64,000 bases of DNA from Triglochin maritima (GCA_963682175.1 OY821792.1:31370652-31434651); one strand, 5' to 3'. Positions 38,108 to 54,262 are shown, counted from the stretch's first letter. Numbers and translations: made by a program. The notes: generated by a model not told the origin, from the sequence alone.

Positions 38108-40945
38108 GAAAAAACAACAAATATTTTGGACATGCTTTCAACTAGGCGTTTTTCAACTTGATACATTTTCTTTTCTTTTTCCAATACTGAAGATGTCAAC
38201 AAATAGCTGATTTTTCAGCATTTCGTCACAGGACAGGCGAAGTTGGCGATGCATATGATGCATTTGTGTGAAGCGAGCAATGGCTCTGATACTATGAATT
38301 GTATACAAAACTCTACACTTGTTGCTATGCTTGACCTTCTTGCAAGCCAGAAAGCTTTCAACAATATATTCCTGCGGCACTATTTGTTCTGCATTTTGCA
38401 AGTTCTCTCTAACAGGTGAGAACCATTAGTCCGAAGATATGTTGTGGTCTTAAGTTATAATAGCTTAGTTGCCATTTCCAATGGGTAAAATACTACTTTT
38501 TAAAATGATTCTTATTTGCAGTTCTGCACTTCTTATTTATTGTGAAATAGCAGACGGTAATTGTGTTTTTGGACCATGGGTCATTCGTCATTGGGAAAAC
38601 ATTTGACTCCCATCGCATGATGCCACCACCATCAGTGGAGCCTTTCAGAGGCTTTGGGGTAACATTGACATTGACTCAAAAGTTATAATTGGTTACCATA
38701 GAATGTTTGACCTTCATTGCCACTGTAGAACCATAGCAAAACAGATCTTTCTATTTCTTCACTCTTTAGCAACGGCAACAACAAATACCAATTAACCAAC
38801 CAACCCCTTTAATCTCAAATTAGTTGGGTTGGGGTAGGTTAAAAATGAAACTCATCAAGAATCATTGTTTGTGGTGAAGATACAAAAGAGGCCTTAATAT
38901 GTTATGATAGGACTGAGTTAAATATTCTTCTGATTGGACGCTCTTAGTTACTAACTCAAACAGCAATTGTTGCTGCAGCTTTCTCCTAGTGTGTTTATTT
39001 TTATGAACACCATACTCATGCCATGGCGGCGCACTGGCAGTCCGAATATAAATGAATGGTAAAATAATAGTTCATGAAAATTGGTGTTAAATGTGTAACA
39101 CAAGGTACATGATGTCTTTTTAAAATACATCTGGAAAGCGATTAATTTTTTCTGAAGCTCTGTTAACATGGAAAGTTTTGTACTTTAGTCTGTTATGTAC
39201 TAAATTCATGGGTAGATGTTCTGTGATATGTAGATTAACTATATTGTAAACTCAAAAGCGCACTGGCAGTCCGAATATAATTGAATGGTAAGATAATAGT
39301 TCGTGAAAATTGGTGTTAAAATGTGTAACACAAGGTACACAATGTCTTTTTAAAATACATCTGGAAAGCGATTAATTCTTTCTGAAGCTCTGTTAACATT
39401 GTAAGTTTTGTCCTTGGGTCTGTTCTGTACTAAATTCATGGGATCTGTTCTGTGATATGTAGATTAACTATATTGAAAACTCACAAAATAGTTCCATTGT
39501 AGGCAACTTTTGCTCTGTTGAGCCTGGAGGTCATTTTTGTACTTAATTTTGTTATGCTTCCTTGTGAAGTTCTGTACTCAATGTACTCATCTTGTCTGCA
39601 TTCTGGATCAGTTGATTTAGATTTTCAGCAGTTCTAAGAGTGTTGGATTTCTTGTTTCAGACCACCGACCCTATATGCTGGTGTCGCGAAAGCATCATTA
39701 CATACTCTGTCAGGCGTGGAAGTCTTAGAGGAGTTGAAGAAAAAATCTTCCCTAATAAGGAAGAAAATGGTCGGGCCCAAAGAACCTGTAGCGGAACTAG
39801 TTCCCGATGTAGAAAAGACTGCTTCTGGCTTACCTGTCATAGAAATTTCAGAGGATGATTTGCAAATTGATGAAACTGCTAAGAATGTTCTGCAAATCGA
39901 GAAACCTGCTGAGAATGTTTTACGTACTTCACAGGCTTCCGACGCTTTGCCTGCTGCAGAGGCTGTCAAGGAAGTTTCATCCTCTCATGGGACAGTAGAG
40001 CATGTTTTACCGAAGACAGGAGCTCCCAAAGATGTTTTGCTTATGGTGGAAGCTGCCAAAGATGTTTTCCCTGCAGATGTTGCCAATGATGCCCAAACAA
40101 TTTCAAATAGCTGCGAAAGACGGGTAATTAAGATACGAGTGAAGAAACCGACTGAACGATCTAAAACAGATGGGGACGTCAATATGGTGGGAAATCCTGG
40201 AAGCTTGCGCAACGAAATTGAAGTAGGACCTAGCAGTTCTGTTTCTGTAGAAGCACCTTTCAGAGTAACAGCCATCGAGACACCTAGTGCTGGTAATCAA
40301 ATTCCAGAGGAGGTGAACTCTTTTCGTGGTCAGGGATCTCATACAACTGCAAGTGTTGGGAGCGCTAAGGTGGCAAATGATGACGTGGTGGGAAAGGAGT
40401 TTCTTTGCACTGCTGATTCAAATCGCGGTGCTCTTCCTCAAGAAGGTCAATCACCTTCCAATGTTATGAGAAGCTATGGCGACGACGATACACAGAAAAG
40501 CAGTTGTATAGCTGTACCTTCGCAGCACAACGAAGCCGAGCATTTAGTCACCACAGATGGTCAAGAATCCGCAGAGAAGGAAAAGAAGGAAAAGAAGCAC
40601 AAGGATAAGAAACGGAAAAAAGACAAAGACCACCATAATGATCCAGAGTATTTGGAGCGGAAGCGTATGAAGAGGGAAAAGCGGAGATTGGAGAAAGAAG
40701 CGAAGGGTAACAAAGTGCAAACGGAGGAGCAGGTAACTACGGCAGCAGAGCCTGAAAATGTGATTAGGAATACAGATTTGGCAGTTTCGAAGGAGACATC
40801 ATCTTTCTTGGTTCCGAAGAAAGAAGGAAGTGTGGAGGCTACGCCATCAACTGCTCCCGAGAACAGAACCGAACATGCAGCAGTTAACCCACCAAGGAAG
40901 GTCAGAATCAAAATTAAACCCCGTGCAATGCCCAACAACATGTAG
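24473..40945 (+). CDS. TAF2: Transcription initiation factor TFIID subunit 2 (TAF2)
   Basis: Core TFIID subunit that contacts the initiator region during RNA polymerase II promoter recognition in the nucleus. Exons: 24473-24609, 26186-26555, 26698-26843, 26928-26994, 27272-27471, 27628-27781, 28055-28139, 28224-28315, 28911-29036, 29114-29167, 30281-30346, 31204-31301, 31396-31740, 31830-31917, 33309-33434, 33516-33572, 35216-35295, 35374-35416, 35645-35731, 36523-36612, 37354-37412, 37544-37634, 37704-37857, 38232-38415, 39661-40945. All phases agree, giving 1427 aa, close to the plant family length (about 1370-1430). The N-terminal half is an M1-aminopeptidase-like fold ([35 protein letters not shown]) without the HEXXH zinc site, as expected for TAF2. 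HEAT-like helices follow ([37 protein letters not shown]). The last exon has a disordered tail with a Lys-rich patch ([17 protein letters not shown]). The exon 21 acceptor (37353) is the least certain. Confidence 0.95.
24823..25235. repeat. Three-copy tandem repeat in TAF2 intron 1
   Basis: Units start near 24823, 24959 and 25098 (period about 136-139 bp). Each contains a GTTTGC...GGAAAA core, GTAACTTAAAAAC(C)GAG, GGAGGAG(T/C)TCTAGT and ATTTTGACA(C)AAAAATG. Copies differ by scattered substitutions. Confidence 0.85.
28584..28610. repeat. Homopolymer (G)27 in TAF2 intron 8
   Basis: Uninterrupted run of 27 G on the plus strand. The length is prone to sequencing or assembly error. Confidence 0.9.
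29320..29355 (-). repeat. SINE-like 3' tail
   Basis: CAACAACAACAACAAAGCC followed by TTTTATCCCAAACTAG reads on the minus strand as TTTGGGATAAAAGGC plus (TTG)n. That resembles the (TTG)n-type tail of plant SINEs. The body upstream is not recognisable. Confidence 0.45.
32630..32726. repeat. Compound CATA/TA/GATA/GA microsatellite
   Basis: CATACATACATATACATAC, then alternating TATA/CGTATA, then GATA units and a long (GA)n run to 32726. It lies in TAF2 intron 14. Confidence 0.92.
33889..34345. repeat. Direct repeats flanking a SINE-like remnant in TAF2 intron 16
   Basis: About 33889-33975 and 34258-34345 are diverged direct copies (TCTATA(A/G)TGTTCTTGC, ACCTTAAA, GATCATGGTAAC or equivalent, ACCATGGATT). 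The middle part, 34110-34245, has words typical of a plant SINE body (GGGTCAATTGGAAACAACCTC, then a C run, then GGGAGCC and GGCACTGGGGTAA). The C run at 34185-34209 sits where such SINEs have a CCC-rich stretch. Family is inferred from remembered motif shape, not a search. Confidence 0.5.
34185..34209. repeat. Homopolymer (C)25 in TAF2 intron 16
   Basis: Uninterrupted run of 25 C within the SINE-like remnant. The true length is uncertain. Confidence 0.9.
38031..38099. repeat. (TA)n microsatellite in TAF2 intron 23
   Basis: About 34 uninterrupted TA dinucleotides. Confidence 0.97.
38570..38832. repeat. SINE-like remnants in TAF2 intron 24
   Basis: GGGTCATTCGTCATTGGGAAAAC, AGTGGAGCC and GGCTTTGGGGTAACATTGAC match in order the remnant at 34110-34245. 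ACGGCAACAACAAATACC with CAAATTAGTTGGGTTGGGG (about 38763-38830) looks like a second SINE tail on the other strand. Confidence 0.4.
39029..39485. repeat. Two-copy tandem duplication, 229-bp unit, in TAF2 intron 24
   Basis: Copy 1 starts at 39029 and copy 2 at 39258, both with GCGCACTGGCAGTCCGAATA. Other shared words include GAAAATTGGTGTTAAA, GTGTAACACAAGGTACA, CTGGAAAGCGATTAATT and GTGATATGTAGATTAACTA. Identity is high, with a few substitutions and small indels. Confidence 0.9.
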
Positions 40946-42794
40946 AACTAGAAAAGAGGATTTAGAGTAGGATGAGGTAGTCTTGGTAGGGATTAGGCCA
41001 TTATTCTTTTAGGTAAATTGTTGGTAGAAGTGTTGTGGGTCTCATGTGGGTAGGTTGATGTATTTCTTGTTTGGTGTAAGAAATTGACCCAAAGTGTAAT
41101 GCCATGTGAATTTTGGATAATGTTGTGATGTTCTTAGTTGCAAATTGTTTGTAGAGAATGCTGTCAAGTTCTTGTAGAAGTTCGAGGCAGTTCTTGTTTG
41201 GTGCATGGAACATTTGAACCGATCTTTGTTTCGAAGAAGAAAATGTAAGTAGCATTTATCACTAATCCAGAGGAGGTGAATAGATTATTTTTCAATTTAG
41301 TTAAATAATGTACAATTAAAATAGTGAAAGAATGATTGCAAATTAAAAGAGGACTGAAGATTTATAAAGATTCGATCACACCACATACTTGAGAATTCAC
41401 TTTTTTTTGTTACAGGTCTCTTACAATCGGAGTCTTGCGTCGTCTTGTTCGGATCTCCTTTTACAATTCGAGAGGGTGTTTTCTCGAAACTTTACAACAC
41501 AATGAAAATTTAAAGAAATAGTTGAACTTTAACTTGAATGCACTTAAGGATTGGAATTTGAGTTTGTAGTGAATTTGATTGAAGTTTGAGAGTTGGTAGA
41601 ACTTTGAAGGTTTGGAGTTTGAAAGCAAAAGAGTATAAAAGATTTTTGACAAGTAAAATGATGATTGTCTTTTTCAAATAAATACATGTGAAATTCTTAA
41701 ACTAATTACAAATCTTGAACTTTGATCTTGAAGTTGATTAATCATTTAGTTTAAATACCTACAATGTTAGGAATATACAATATATATGTAATTTGACAAT
41801 ATATTGTGTCATGTGCTAATTGGAATTGTGAATAATATTAGTTTGTTAATCATCAAATTTAAGAGTAATGATGTCAAAAAACAACAAAAAAATCACATGA
41901 ACAAGAGAGACGGAGAGGGGAAGCAGCGAATGAGAGAGGAATAATAAGAAAGTTGGTAATCCTGGTGAAAACATGCGTGTTCACAGCTATTTGCAATTTT
42001 CTCTGTGCTCTCTCGTTCCCATCATCGAGGATTACCAACTTTTCGGGATGTTTCGTTCTTCTTTTAGGCGCTTGTTTGTTACAACCATCTCAGACCAATG
42101 TCTTTATCTTCTTCGTGATCTCTTTCGCCCCATACATACTTACCTCGTATCAGCTGAACCTTATGCTTCGGAAGATTATTTTTCGAATCACATAGAAACT
42201 CGTTCATGTGGTGTATATAAATACTTAAGAAAACGGAGCTGATGTTTCTTTTCATATGACAATATATTTGGTATGTACTTTTTTTATTTGTTTGGTATGT
42301 ACTTAATAAAAATGTAGTGCGACTTGATAAAAAAAACTATGTTTGACATCAAAATTGTTTATAAAGAATGTCAATGTCTCAGAAGCACTAAGTGAAGTAA
42401 CCTTTTGATATAAAAAGACAAATAAGGGAGTATTTGCAGTAACATTAAATAATATATGTAAAATGATGAGTACGATTTTACAACTGTTTAGAGAATTCAA
42501 CTTGCATACAGAGTTCCCTAGCTGTAAAAAAAAATCCACAAAAAGAAATCAGCAGCAAATATGTAGAACCTCACCCGCATTCTTTAGAAAGATGCCATGA
42601 CATCACAACGGAAATGCAATGGCTTGTGTTCACCTGCAAGTTGGCAAAAGTTAGCATACACTATGAATATACCCCCATCATATTAGTGAACAAGTGAATA
42701 TACCCCCATCATATTAGTGAACAAGGTTAACTGGTCTAGGAAAAGAAGGAAACAGTCACCTACCTACCAAAAGACAATGACCAAAGGTATGTTT
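40946..42794. other. Convergent intergenic region between TAF2 and the SET gene
   Basis: Holds the 3' UTRs of two convergent genes. Overlapping open frames at 41953-42242 have no recognisable domain and no coding support. A 32-bp tandem duplication lies at 42664-42727. Confidence 0.5.
42664..42727. repeat. 32-bp direct tandem duplication
   Basis: GAATATACCCCCATCATATT followed by AGTGAACAAG occurs twice back to back with no mismatch in the core. It lies in the 3' flank of the SET-domain gene. Confidence 0.9.
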
Positions 42795-45776
42795 TTATTT
42801 TGATTTATCTGGACTCAACAGCCGAATCCTCTTTGAAAGTTCCCTCATTACATCGATGATCAAATATTTCTTTTGCATCCTGAACTGGACTGCCAGTTCA
42901 ATAGAACTTGAAATGTTCGCTTTCAATATGGTTTCATCCTCCATTATCTTTGTGGGGAAATACTGGAGAGTGATCGCACACAACGCAACGAGCGTACGCA
43001 GAGCGGCGGTTTCAACCGGCAAACCCAGAGGAGCTTCAGATGATAATGACATTAGAGTATCTAAGGTTTGTTTTTGTACGGCATCCATGTCACTTGCAAG
43101 AAGTACTCTCAATGCTGCCAATAAACGTCCGTCCACCAATTCGGAACCCCCTATACTTACCTAAACACATTTACGAAGAATATTCTGGAAAGTAAGCTAA
43201 TGGATTATGAATTGCATCGGGGAATTAAATAAAATATGATGCAAATGGACGTCATAGAAGATGATTAACGGTTATCCATGACATCTTCAGTGGTACCTTA
43301 AGAAGAGCACCATCTCCATGTAAATTGAGTTGAGAAAGGATATTTTCTTGCCATTTGGTTGGTGAAGAAAAGGTTGAGCAAGATACTCCTGCAGCATGAC
43401 TGGCAGCATCTAGAAGAGAGCTATCATATCTCAACTCGACACAGTCATAGGGATTAGGCAGCATAACAAACCCATAATCAAGTAAGAAAAGATCATTGCT
43501 CAAATGCCCATAATTTAGTGTCACGCCAACATTTGGCTGAATTGATGTTTCTGCTATAACCTGCACGTATAATTAAAAGAACTTGTTAGACCAGAGAGGT
43601 AGAGTAGATCTTGATGATTTTTGAACGGCTTTAGTGCATCATAGACCAGTCATAGGGAAGATCTTGATGATTTTTTTCCAGTGAAAGTCATATAGAGATT
43701 ACAGGGCAAGAAATATAGTAAGAGCGTCAAAAATCAAGTGAATGAAACAATCTACACTTTATTAGGTAGATGGAAAAGTCAAATCGCTTTTTAAACAAGG
43801 TTGGAAAAATATGCAGAAGGAAAGACCAGTTAGTTCGTTGCTTAAAGATTAAATCATTGTTCTGCTCAAGTTATCAGGAACCAACTAGTAATTAGAGAAT
43901 AGTTGCAGCATAGAGCATCCGGATAATGTGATCACAACTGGCCGCCTACCCTTGAGACCATTCTGACAAGTGGATGGATTCATATAACATAATAAAGAAA
44001 GCAATCCCTCCACGCCGATGGCCTAATTTCTTAAGCAAATGGTGACGAAAATAGCATTTTTTTATGGAAATCAAACAATATAAATGGTAATACATTCAGA
44101 GGACTACAGGCAAGTTCTATACAGATTCGGCCAGAAACAAGAAATAGAAGTAAAAATATGTAATCCAAAACATAAAAAACAGCTTACTTGGACCAGCATA
44201 TTCTTATCACTAGACTCTTGTTGTTGAATAATTCGAGCATTTGGTTGAAAACTGTGGTTGCACATGTCAATGAGAGGGAGCATCATTGGGACATTAGCAT
44301 CCATGCTATTTTCAACACCTGTATCATGCAAACGGAAGGCACGAGAAGAGACTGCTGACATGGCCCAGCCAAGTGAAGAAGCATCGGCATCTTGGCCACG
44401 AAAGGGATGGATTTCGAGAGGGACATCCTTCACAATATGTTTAACTTCTTTATCGAAATCATATAGAAACCTACATCTCTTATTCACCTGAAATTTGAGA
44501 TAACCAAATGCTTGAATTACGAAGCGAACTACAAAGGCATATAATAAGCTACAAAAGAATTTGATAAGCAGAAGCTACAAAGTGGAAATCGCAGCACCTG
44601 GTGAAGAAGAGGAGCATACTGCAGATTTTTTATTTCCTCGCCAGAAAAGAAAACAGGTGTGTTGAATGTTTCTGGCAAGTTGCCAATATATGGCCACCAG
44701 AATGAATCAACTTTTGCTCTTTCCTGCAGTAGTTTTAAGCCCAATTTCATCGCCCAGAGTTCCTCTGCCATAAGCTACCACATGTCCAGTTTACTCAATA
44801 AAAAATGCAATGTAATTTTCATAATCATAAGAAACCATCGATCGACATTGAAACAAAAAAAATCATAAACCATAACAAAAGAAAACATAATTAAAAAAAT
44901 CCATTGTTGAAAATGACTTCTGCAAACTAATGTAGAATATTCGTTTTACTCCAAAGTATCATCATCCATGAAATATTAAAGTTAAAACGTTCAATGCAAA
45001 ACCCAAGTTATATTGATGGACAATCCAAAATTATATAGTGATCATAGAATCATCACTTCAAAATGATAACAAAGAACACTCTTGTCTTCCACATGATGAT
45101 TCTCTCAAACTCCATCAACAAGTTGAACTTGTGCACACACAAGCTCCTCTCTTAATTGAGTGGTTGCCTTACTAAGAACACCTCACGAGCACTAAATCCA
45201 TCTACATTGAGGCGACGACCCTAATAATCGCCCGCAGATTCTCCTCTTCATGAAGCCAAAATGTCGACCAAAGTGTACTCTTTTTTTCCCGAACAAAGAT
45301 CTCCATTTATGAATCGAATTGTCAAGACGTGTCCAGACTTCATGAAACTCGTCTCTTCTTAACTCTCCCAATCGAAACCTAACATTTGTGAATCCAACGA
45401 GATCGAGTAAACTCGTGACTTCACTTCACTCTCTCGATCCAAAACACCGAATTCGAGCTCTAAATAGACAACACAATCAAACACAATCGAATCGAATAAG
45501 AGTCGTCAACTATCATCTACCTGGAACTCGGCGAACGAGGTGGGAGAGGGGAGAGTCATGGCGATCGGAGAGGCGGAGGGGGAGGTGGTGGGGGAGTGCG
45601 AGGAGTTGGGATCCGGCGGGGATGGGGGCGGAGGAGGAGAGTTCGTCTGAGAGTTCGAGGTTGGGGTGGACGAAGCCGCCGTGAAGGGTGACCCACCGGA
45701 TCAGGTCCGGTGGGTGAGGGGCGATGCGTCGGACGTCCGTCGTCGCCGCCTTCATGGTAGTGGTCGACAATGACAT
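42795..45776 (-). CDS. SET-domain protein, Rubisco LSMT-like family
   Basis: Putative protein-lysine N-methyltransferase using S-adenosylmethionine. Exons: 45776-45521, 44764-44598, 44487-44188, 43560-43297, 43160-42795, all GT-AG and in phase, 450 aa (443 if the second in-frame ATG at 45755 is used). The split SET domain is visible: N-terminal GGFVHPNL, insert with EELWAMKLGLKLLQERAK and QYAPLLHQVNKRCRF, and the catalytic/SAM motif MCNHSFQPNA near residue 217. VTLNYGHLSNDLFLLDYGF closes the domain with the essential Tyr. The C-terminal half resembles the Rubs-subs-bind helical domain. The protein matches the plant group containing the unnamed At1g24610-type proteins rather than chloroplast LSMT itself. 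No clear transit peptide. Substrate unknown. The gene converges on TAF2. Confidence 0.9.
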
Positions 45777-47266
45777 ATTCTTATTTTTTGGGAACTGGAA
45801 GTTGCAATCTGACTTTGGAGTTTGGATGGATAAATGGATAACTTTTCATTCAATATAAATAAATCTTTTGAAATAAATTAAAAGTATTTCTATCAAACAA
45901 ATTTAAATTAAATTAAAAGTACGATGATTAAAAAAAAATCTTTGTAAAATACGTATACCACGAACTTTTAAAAACACATACGAAATTTCAATATATTTTA
46001 AATTACTATTTTTCTTAAATTCCGAAATACACTCTTGTAAATACATTACCAACAACTATTTACCGACATAAAAATATATTTAAATGAAATAAAACAATAT
46101 TTAAATTAGTAATTTCATAAATATCAAACATTTTTTCTAATATAAAAATCACATTACTTTTGATTTATGCATTTGGTTAAGACAAAGTATTGTTAATTTG
46201 GTGTTAAATACACAAGAGTATTTCAAAAAATAAAATTACAAGTTAAAACCGGACCAAAACCGGGATTGGGAACTACCCAACCAGTGACCAGGTTGGCTCC
46301 GATTCATTCCGGATCGAACAGGATCGGGTTGTGTTAACCCCTGGTTCTAAGATGGTGATTCTTTTTCTTCGTTGATTGCTATCTGAATTTTCAACGGAAG
46401 CCGGCTTGACATAATTGATCTTAGTTGCATTTCCCTCTGAGATATTATACAATAGTCATTGAGTCATAACCCGCAAGCTACATTTGTATTACTACGTTAA
46501 AAATAGTCTGATCATTTATTGCTAATGGTATCCAACATACCTAACCCCGTTGCCAACCCAAGTACAAAAACGAAAAACGATGGAGAGAACAGAACCCCAT
46601 CTTCTCTTAGAGTAGTCATTTAATTTAATTTTTTTTGAGTGAGCCAACAACAATGTTTACACTTTCATGTTAAAAGGAACTTCTTCGCAACTAGTATTTC
46701 ATATACCTTCATAAATAGGAGAGCCTTAAATGAGATGTCATAGACTCTCAGTCTTACATCTGTAACCACTTTAAAAAGCTTGGATGAGGTATGAAACAAA
46801 GGTGAAATCAAATCTTCTAAGACTCACGAATTCAAATATGGAAAAATACAATGTCAAAGGTCATAAAAAATGATCAACTTCAATAAGTGATCCAAACGAT
46901 TCATGCAACAACGATGCTAGTGGAACTCAAAAGCAAATTGCCTCCATCTTCTGGATCCCCGACATTTTGGCACAATACAGCAAATTAATTAGGGTCGTCC
47001 GTTGACAAATTATACCGCAGCTGCAGACAAAAGAATAGCGAAGGAAGTCAATAGCAATTGCTTTGCAAGAGTTTAATATCATCCATTGTCGACAACTGTC
47101 TTTTTGTTTTTTGAAATTTGGCTTATGCATTATAAAAGGTTTTCCAGGCCATGATCCACGGTAGCAATGTTACAGCATAGCTAACCTCACAACGGAGGGT
47201 ACAAAAAGAGCATAATGGTTCATAAAAGTATTACATGGGCATTACAAATCAAAAGAGACAACGGTC
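45777..47266. other. Intergenic DNA between the SET and LysRS genes
   Basis: AT-rich, with one GC-richer segment at 46236-46345 (AACCGGACCAAAACCGGGATT ... GGATCGAACAGGATCGGG ... TTAACCCCTGG) that looks like a worn hAT-type remnant of the family at 4175 and 12275. Otherwise no feature is supported apart from the SET promoter side and the LysRS 3' flank. Confidence 0.45.
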
Positions 47267-52344
<5,078 letters not shown>

Positions 52345-52419
52345 GGTTGGGTGGGTGGCGGAGGTGAGAGCTCGGGAGAGGAGGCGGAGACGAAGAAGAG
52401 GGTTGAGGCGTTGAAGCAT
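52345..52419 (-). other. In-frame N-terminal extension of LysRS, presequence-like
   Basis: Starting from ATG at 52419, 25 codons run without a stop into the LysRS start at 52344. The extension begins MLQRLNPLLRLRLLSRALTS and has no acidic residues, four Arg spaced along a Leu-rich helix, and many Ser/Thr. These are properties of mitochondrial presequences. Whether the transcript includes this ATG is unknown. Confidence 0.5.
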
Positions 52420-53182
52420 ATGATGTGTGGTGTGGTGTGTTGTGATGTTAAATATGGGGTTTCGGAAAACAAGGGTTTTTTGGGTTTTCATTGAGGGCAA
52501 ATTCGTCATTTTAACGATTGATGGTCTTCCTGTTTCTTGAACGCCAACCCAACACAATTTAAACACTACTTTGTACAAAACAAATTGTGCAGTGAAAATA
52601 TTTTATTACGATAGATTTGGTGAAGATGTGAGTTTTGTCTCTAAAGTATATGCATTTGATTCATTTGTTTAACTATAGATTGTGATTGATTTTAACACTC
52701 GCTAATTGTATCCAATTAGACCTAACGGCCAAACGTTTTGTGTCGGGTCTGGACTCTTGATTATCGTGTCGGGCTCAGACCGTTGGGAAGAGACTGACAT
52801 CACGACCATAATAGTCGTTGTGACCCAACACAACAGGGCCCAGCCAATTACCCAAGTTTGTGTCCAACCCTTCCATAGTCCATATTAGATTTACAAAGAC
52901 ACGTAAGAAGGTCAATTTCGTTTTGGGATTTTTGCTTAGGTGCAACTCCAAGGTTGCCTTAATTGGCGATATGCACTCAGATTTTAACTATTGCCGGATG
53001 TATACCTATAAGTCAAACTTATTTTCTCATATGCATCTCTGTCATTAGTGTGGTATACTCTGTCATCGATCCATCCAACGTCATTAGATAATTTGCAAAT
53101 CAAACTTTGTAAAAAACAAATATCCTTAATATTAAAAACTAAAATCAAAATTTTAAAAACATAAAACCAACACCCAACCAAG

Positions 53183-53647
53183 ATGTCTCCTCTCCCTCTC
53201 CTCCCCCTTCATCTTCCTCCTCCTCACCACTCTCCCTCCACCCATCCGCACCCCACCGACCTCCCCTCCCTCCTCGCCCTCACCACCACCCTCCACCTCC
53301 CCCAGCCCATCCTCTCCACCTGGAACGCCTCCTTCGGCATACCATATCGCTGGGCCGGTGTCCGTTGCGACGCCCGAGGCCACGTCTTTGGACTCGTCCT
53401 CCCCAATTCGTCCATCTCAGGCAGCCTCGGTCCCGTCGTCGGGGAGTTAATGTGGCTAAGGAAGCTCAACCTCGGGATGAATGGGGTTGAAAGAGGGATT
53501 CTGGTTGGAGGAGGAGAAGGCGTGGTCGGCACTGAGCATGTAGGCGATCTCGAGGAAGCGAAGGAGCTTGAGGGCGATGAAGAGCGGGAAGAGGAGAGCG
53601 TGGGTCGGGTGTTGCCGTTGGGACATGAGAAGAGAGAGAAACTTTGA
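53183..53647 (+). pseudogene. LRR receptor N-terminal fragment
   Basis: The open frame begins with a Pro/Leu/His-rich leader, then a typical LRRNT_2 cap: LPSLLALTTTLHL, STWNASFGIPYRWAGVRCD. The first leucine-rich repeat follows (GLVLPNSSISGSLGPVVGELMWLRKLNLGMN). After about residue 98 the homology stops and the rest is Glu/Gly-rich sequence that is the antisense of the opposed frame at 53456-53626. The LRR array, transmembrane segment and kinase are absent, so this is a truncated head and not a working receptor. Confidence 0.65.
53456..53626 (-). pseudogene. Opposed 56-residue frame with signal-peptide-like start
   Basis: Minus-strand frame of 57 codons including the stop, starting MSQRQHPTHALLFPLFIALK and continuing LLRFLEIAYMLSADH. 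The hydrophobic core resembles a signal peptide or anchor. Its upstream sequence is the right arm of the inverted repeat, just as the left arm lies upstream of the LRR fragment. It may be the head of another gene caught in inverted orientation. No domain was recognised. Confidence 0.4.
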
Positions 53648-54103
53648 TTTTTTTTTATGTTTTTAACTCTCTCTTTTTAATATTAAAACCATTTGTATTT
53701 TATGATGTTTAATTTACAAATTGCCTAACGACGTTGGATGGAAACGATGACGAAGTTGACCCTACTAAGACCATCATTAATAGCGCACGTGCAGTTCTCA
53801 GGCCCTCTGTTTTCTCTCACAATCACGTTAGCTTCTCTCTGTGCCACGTCAGCACAAACCAACTCTCTTACAAATTCCTTAACCATTATCTAATCCACCC
53901 AGTCGCGCTACAGTATTTGTTGTCACGTCATTATCTTTTATCTTTTATCTAAAACTCTAACAACAATCAACAAAATATATTAATAATCATTATTGTAATC
54001 ACTCAATTTAATTAATTCATTCGATTTGAATTAACAATTAATATAAAAATACGAAAATATTCTTTTATTTAGGAATAAATTTTTAATTAGTCAAGCTAAA
54101 AAG

Positions 54104-54262
54104 ACACGGAGCACAATACAATAACATCGAATCTTGGACTACAATAACACTCGAGCATCGAGGACCTACAATGTGCGCGTGACTACACGGAGCACAAGAC
54201 GCTAAAATCGAATTTTGGACCACTCGAGCATCGAGGACCTACAGTGTACGCGTGACTACACT
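54104..54262. repeat. Two-copy tandem repeat, about 81-bp unit, in the Harbinger element
   Basis: Copies start at 54104 and 54185 with ACACGGAGCACAA and share CTCGAGCATCGAGGACCTAC and GCGTGACTACAC. They lie about 80 bp upstream of the ORF1-type pseudogene, possibly in its promoter or leader. Confidence 0.88.

Larger units (their letters stand above)
53062..53751. mobile_element. Inverted-repeat element with GC-rich captured gene heads (Pack-type candidate)
   Basis: AT-rich arms of about 100 bp at 53062-53165 and 53643-53751 are inverted copies of each other: left GTCATCGATCCATCCAACGT, right arm read on the minus strand GTCATCGTTTCCATCCAACG. Further shared words are AATTTG(C/T)AAAT(C/T)AAAC, TTAATATTAAAAA and TAAAAACATAAAA. 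The interior is markedly GC-richer and holds two opposed reading frames with receptor-like or signal-peptide-like beginnings. This layout resembles Pack-MULEs or foldback elements. No 9-bp target duplication was found at the arm ends, so the mobile origin is inferred. The right arm ends about 14 bp before the Harbinger element's target duplication. Confidence 0.55.

Noticed and set aside
37917..38210. Frames with long Tyr-Ile repeats
   Set aside because: They translate the (TA)n microsatellite.
41953..42242. Two overlapping frames of 80-90 codons
   Set aside because: Neither shows a domain; no promoter or conserved motif; likely chance.
53183..53647. Functional LRR receptor kinase gene
   Set aside because: Only the cap and about one repeat are present, then the sequence turns into the antisense of another frame.
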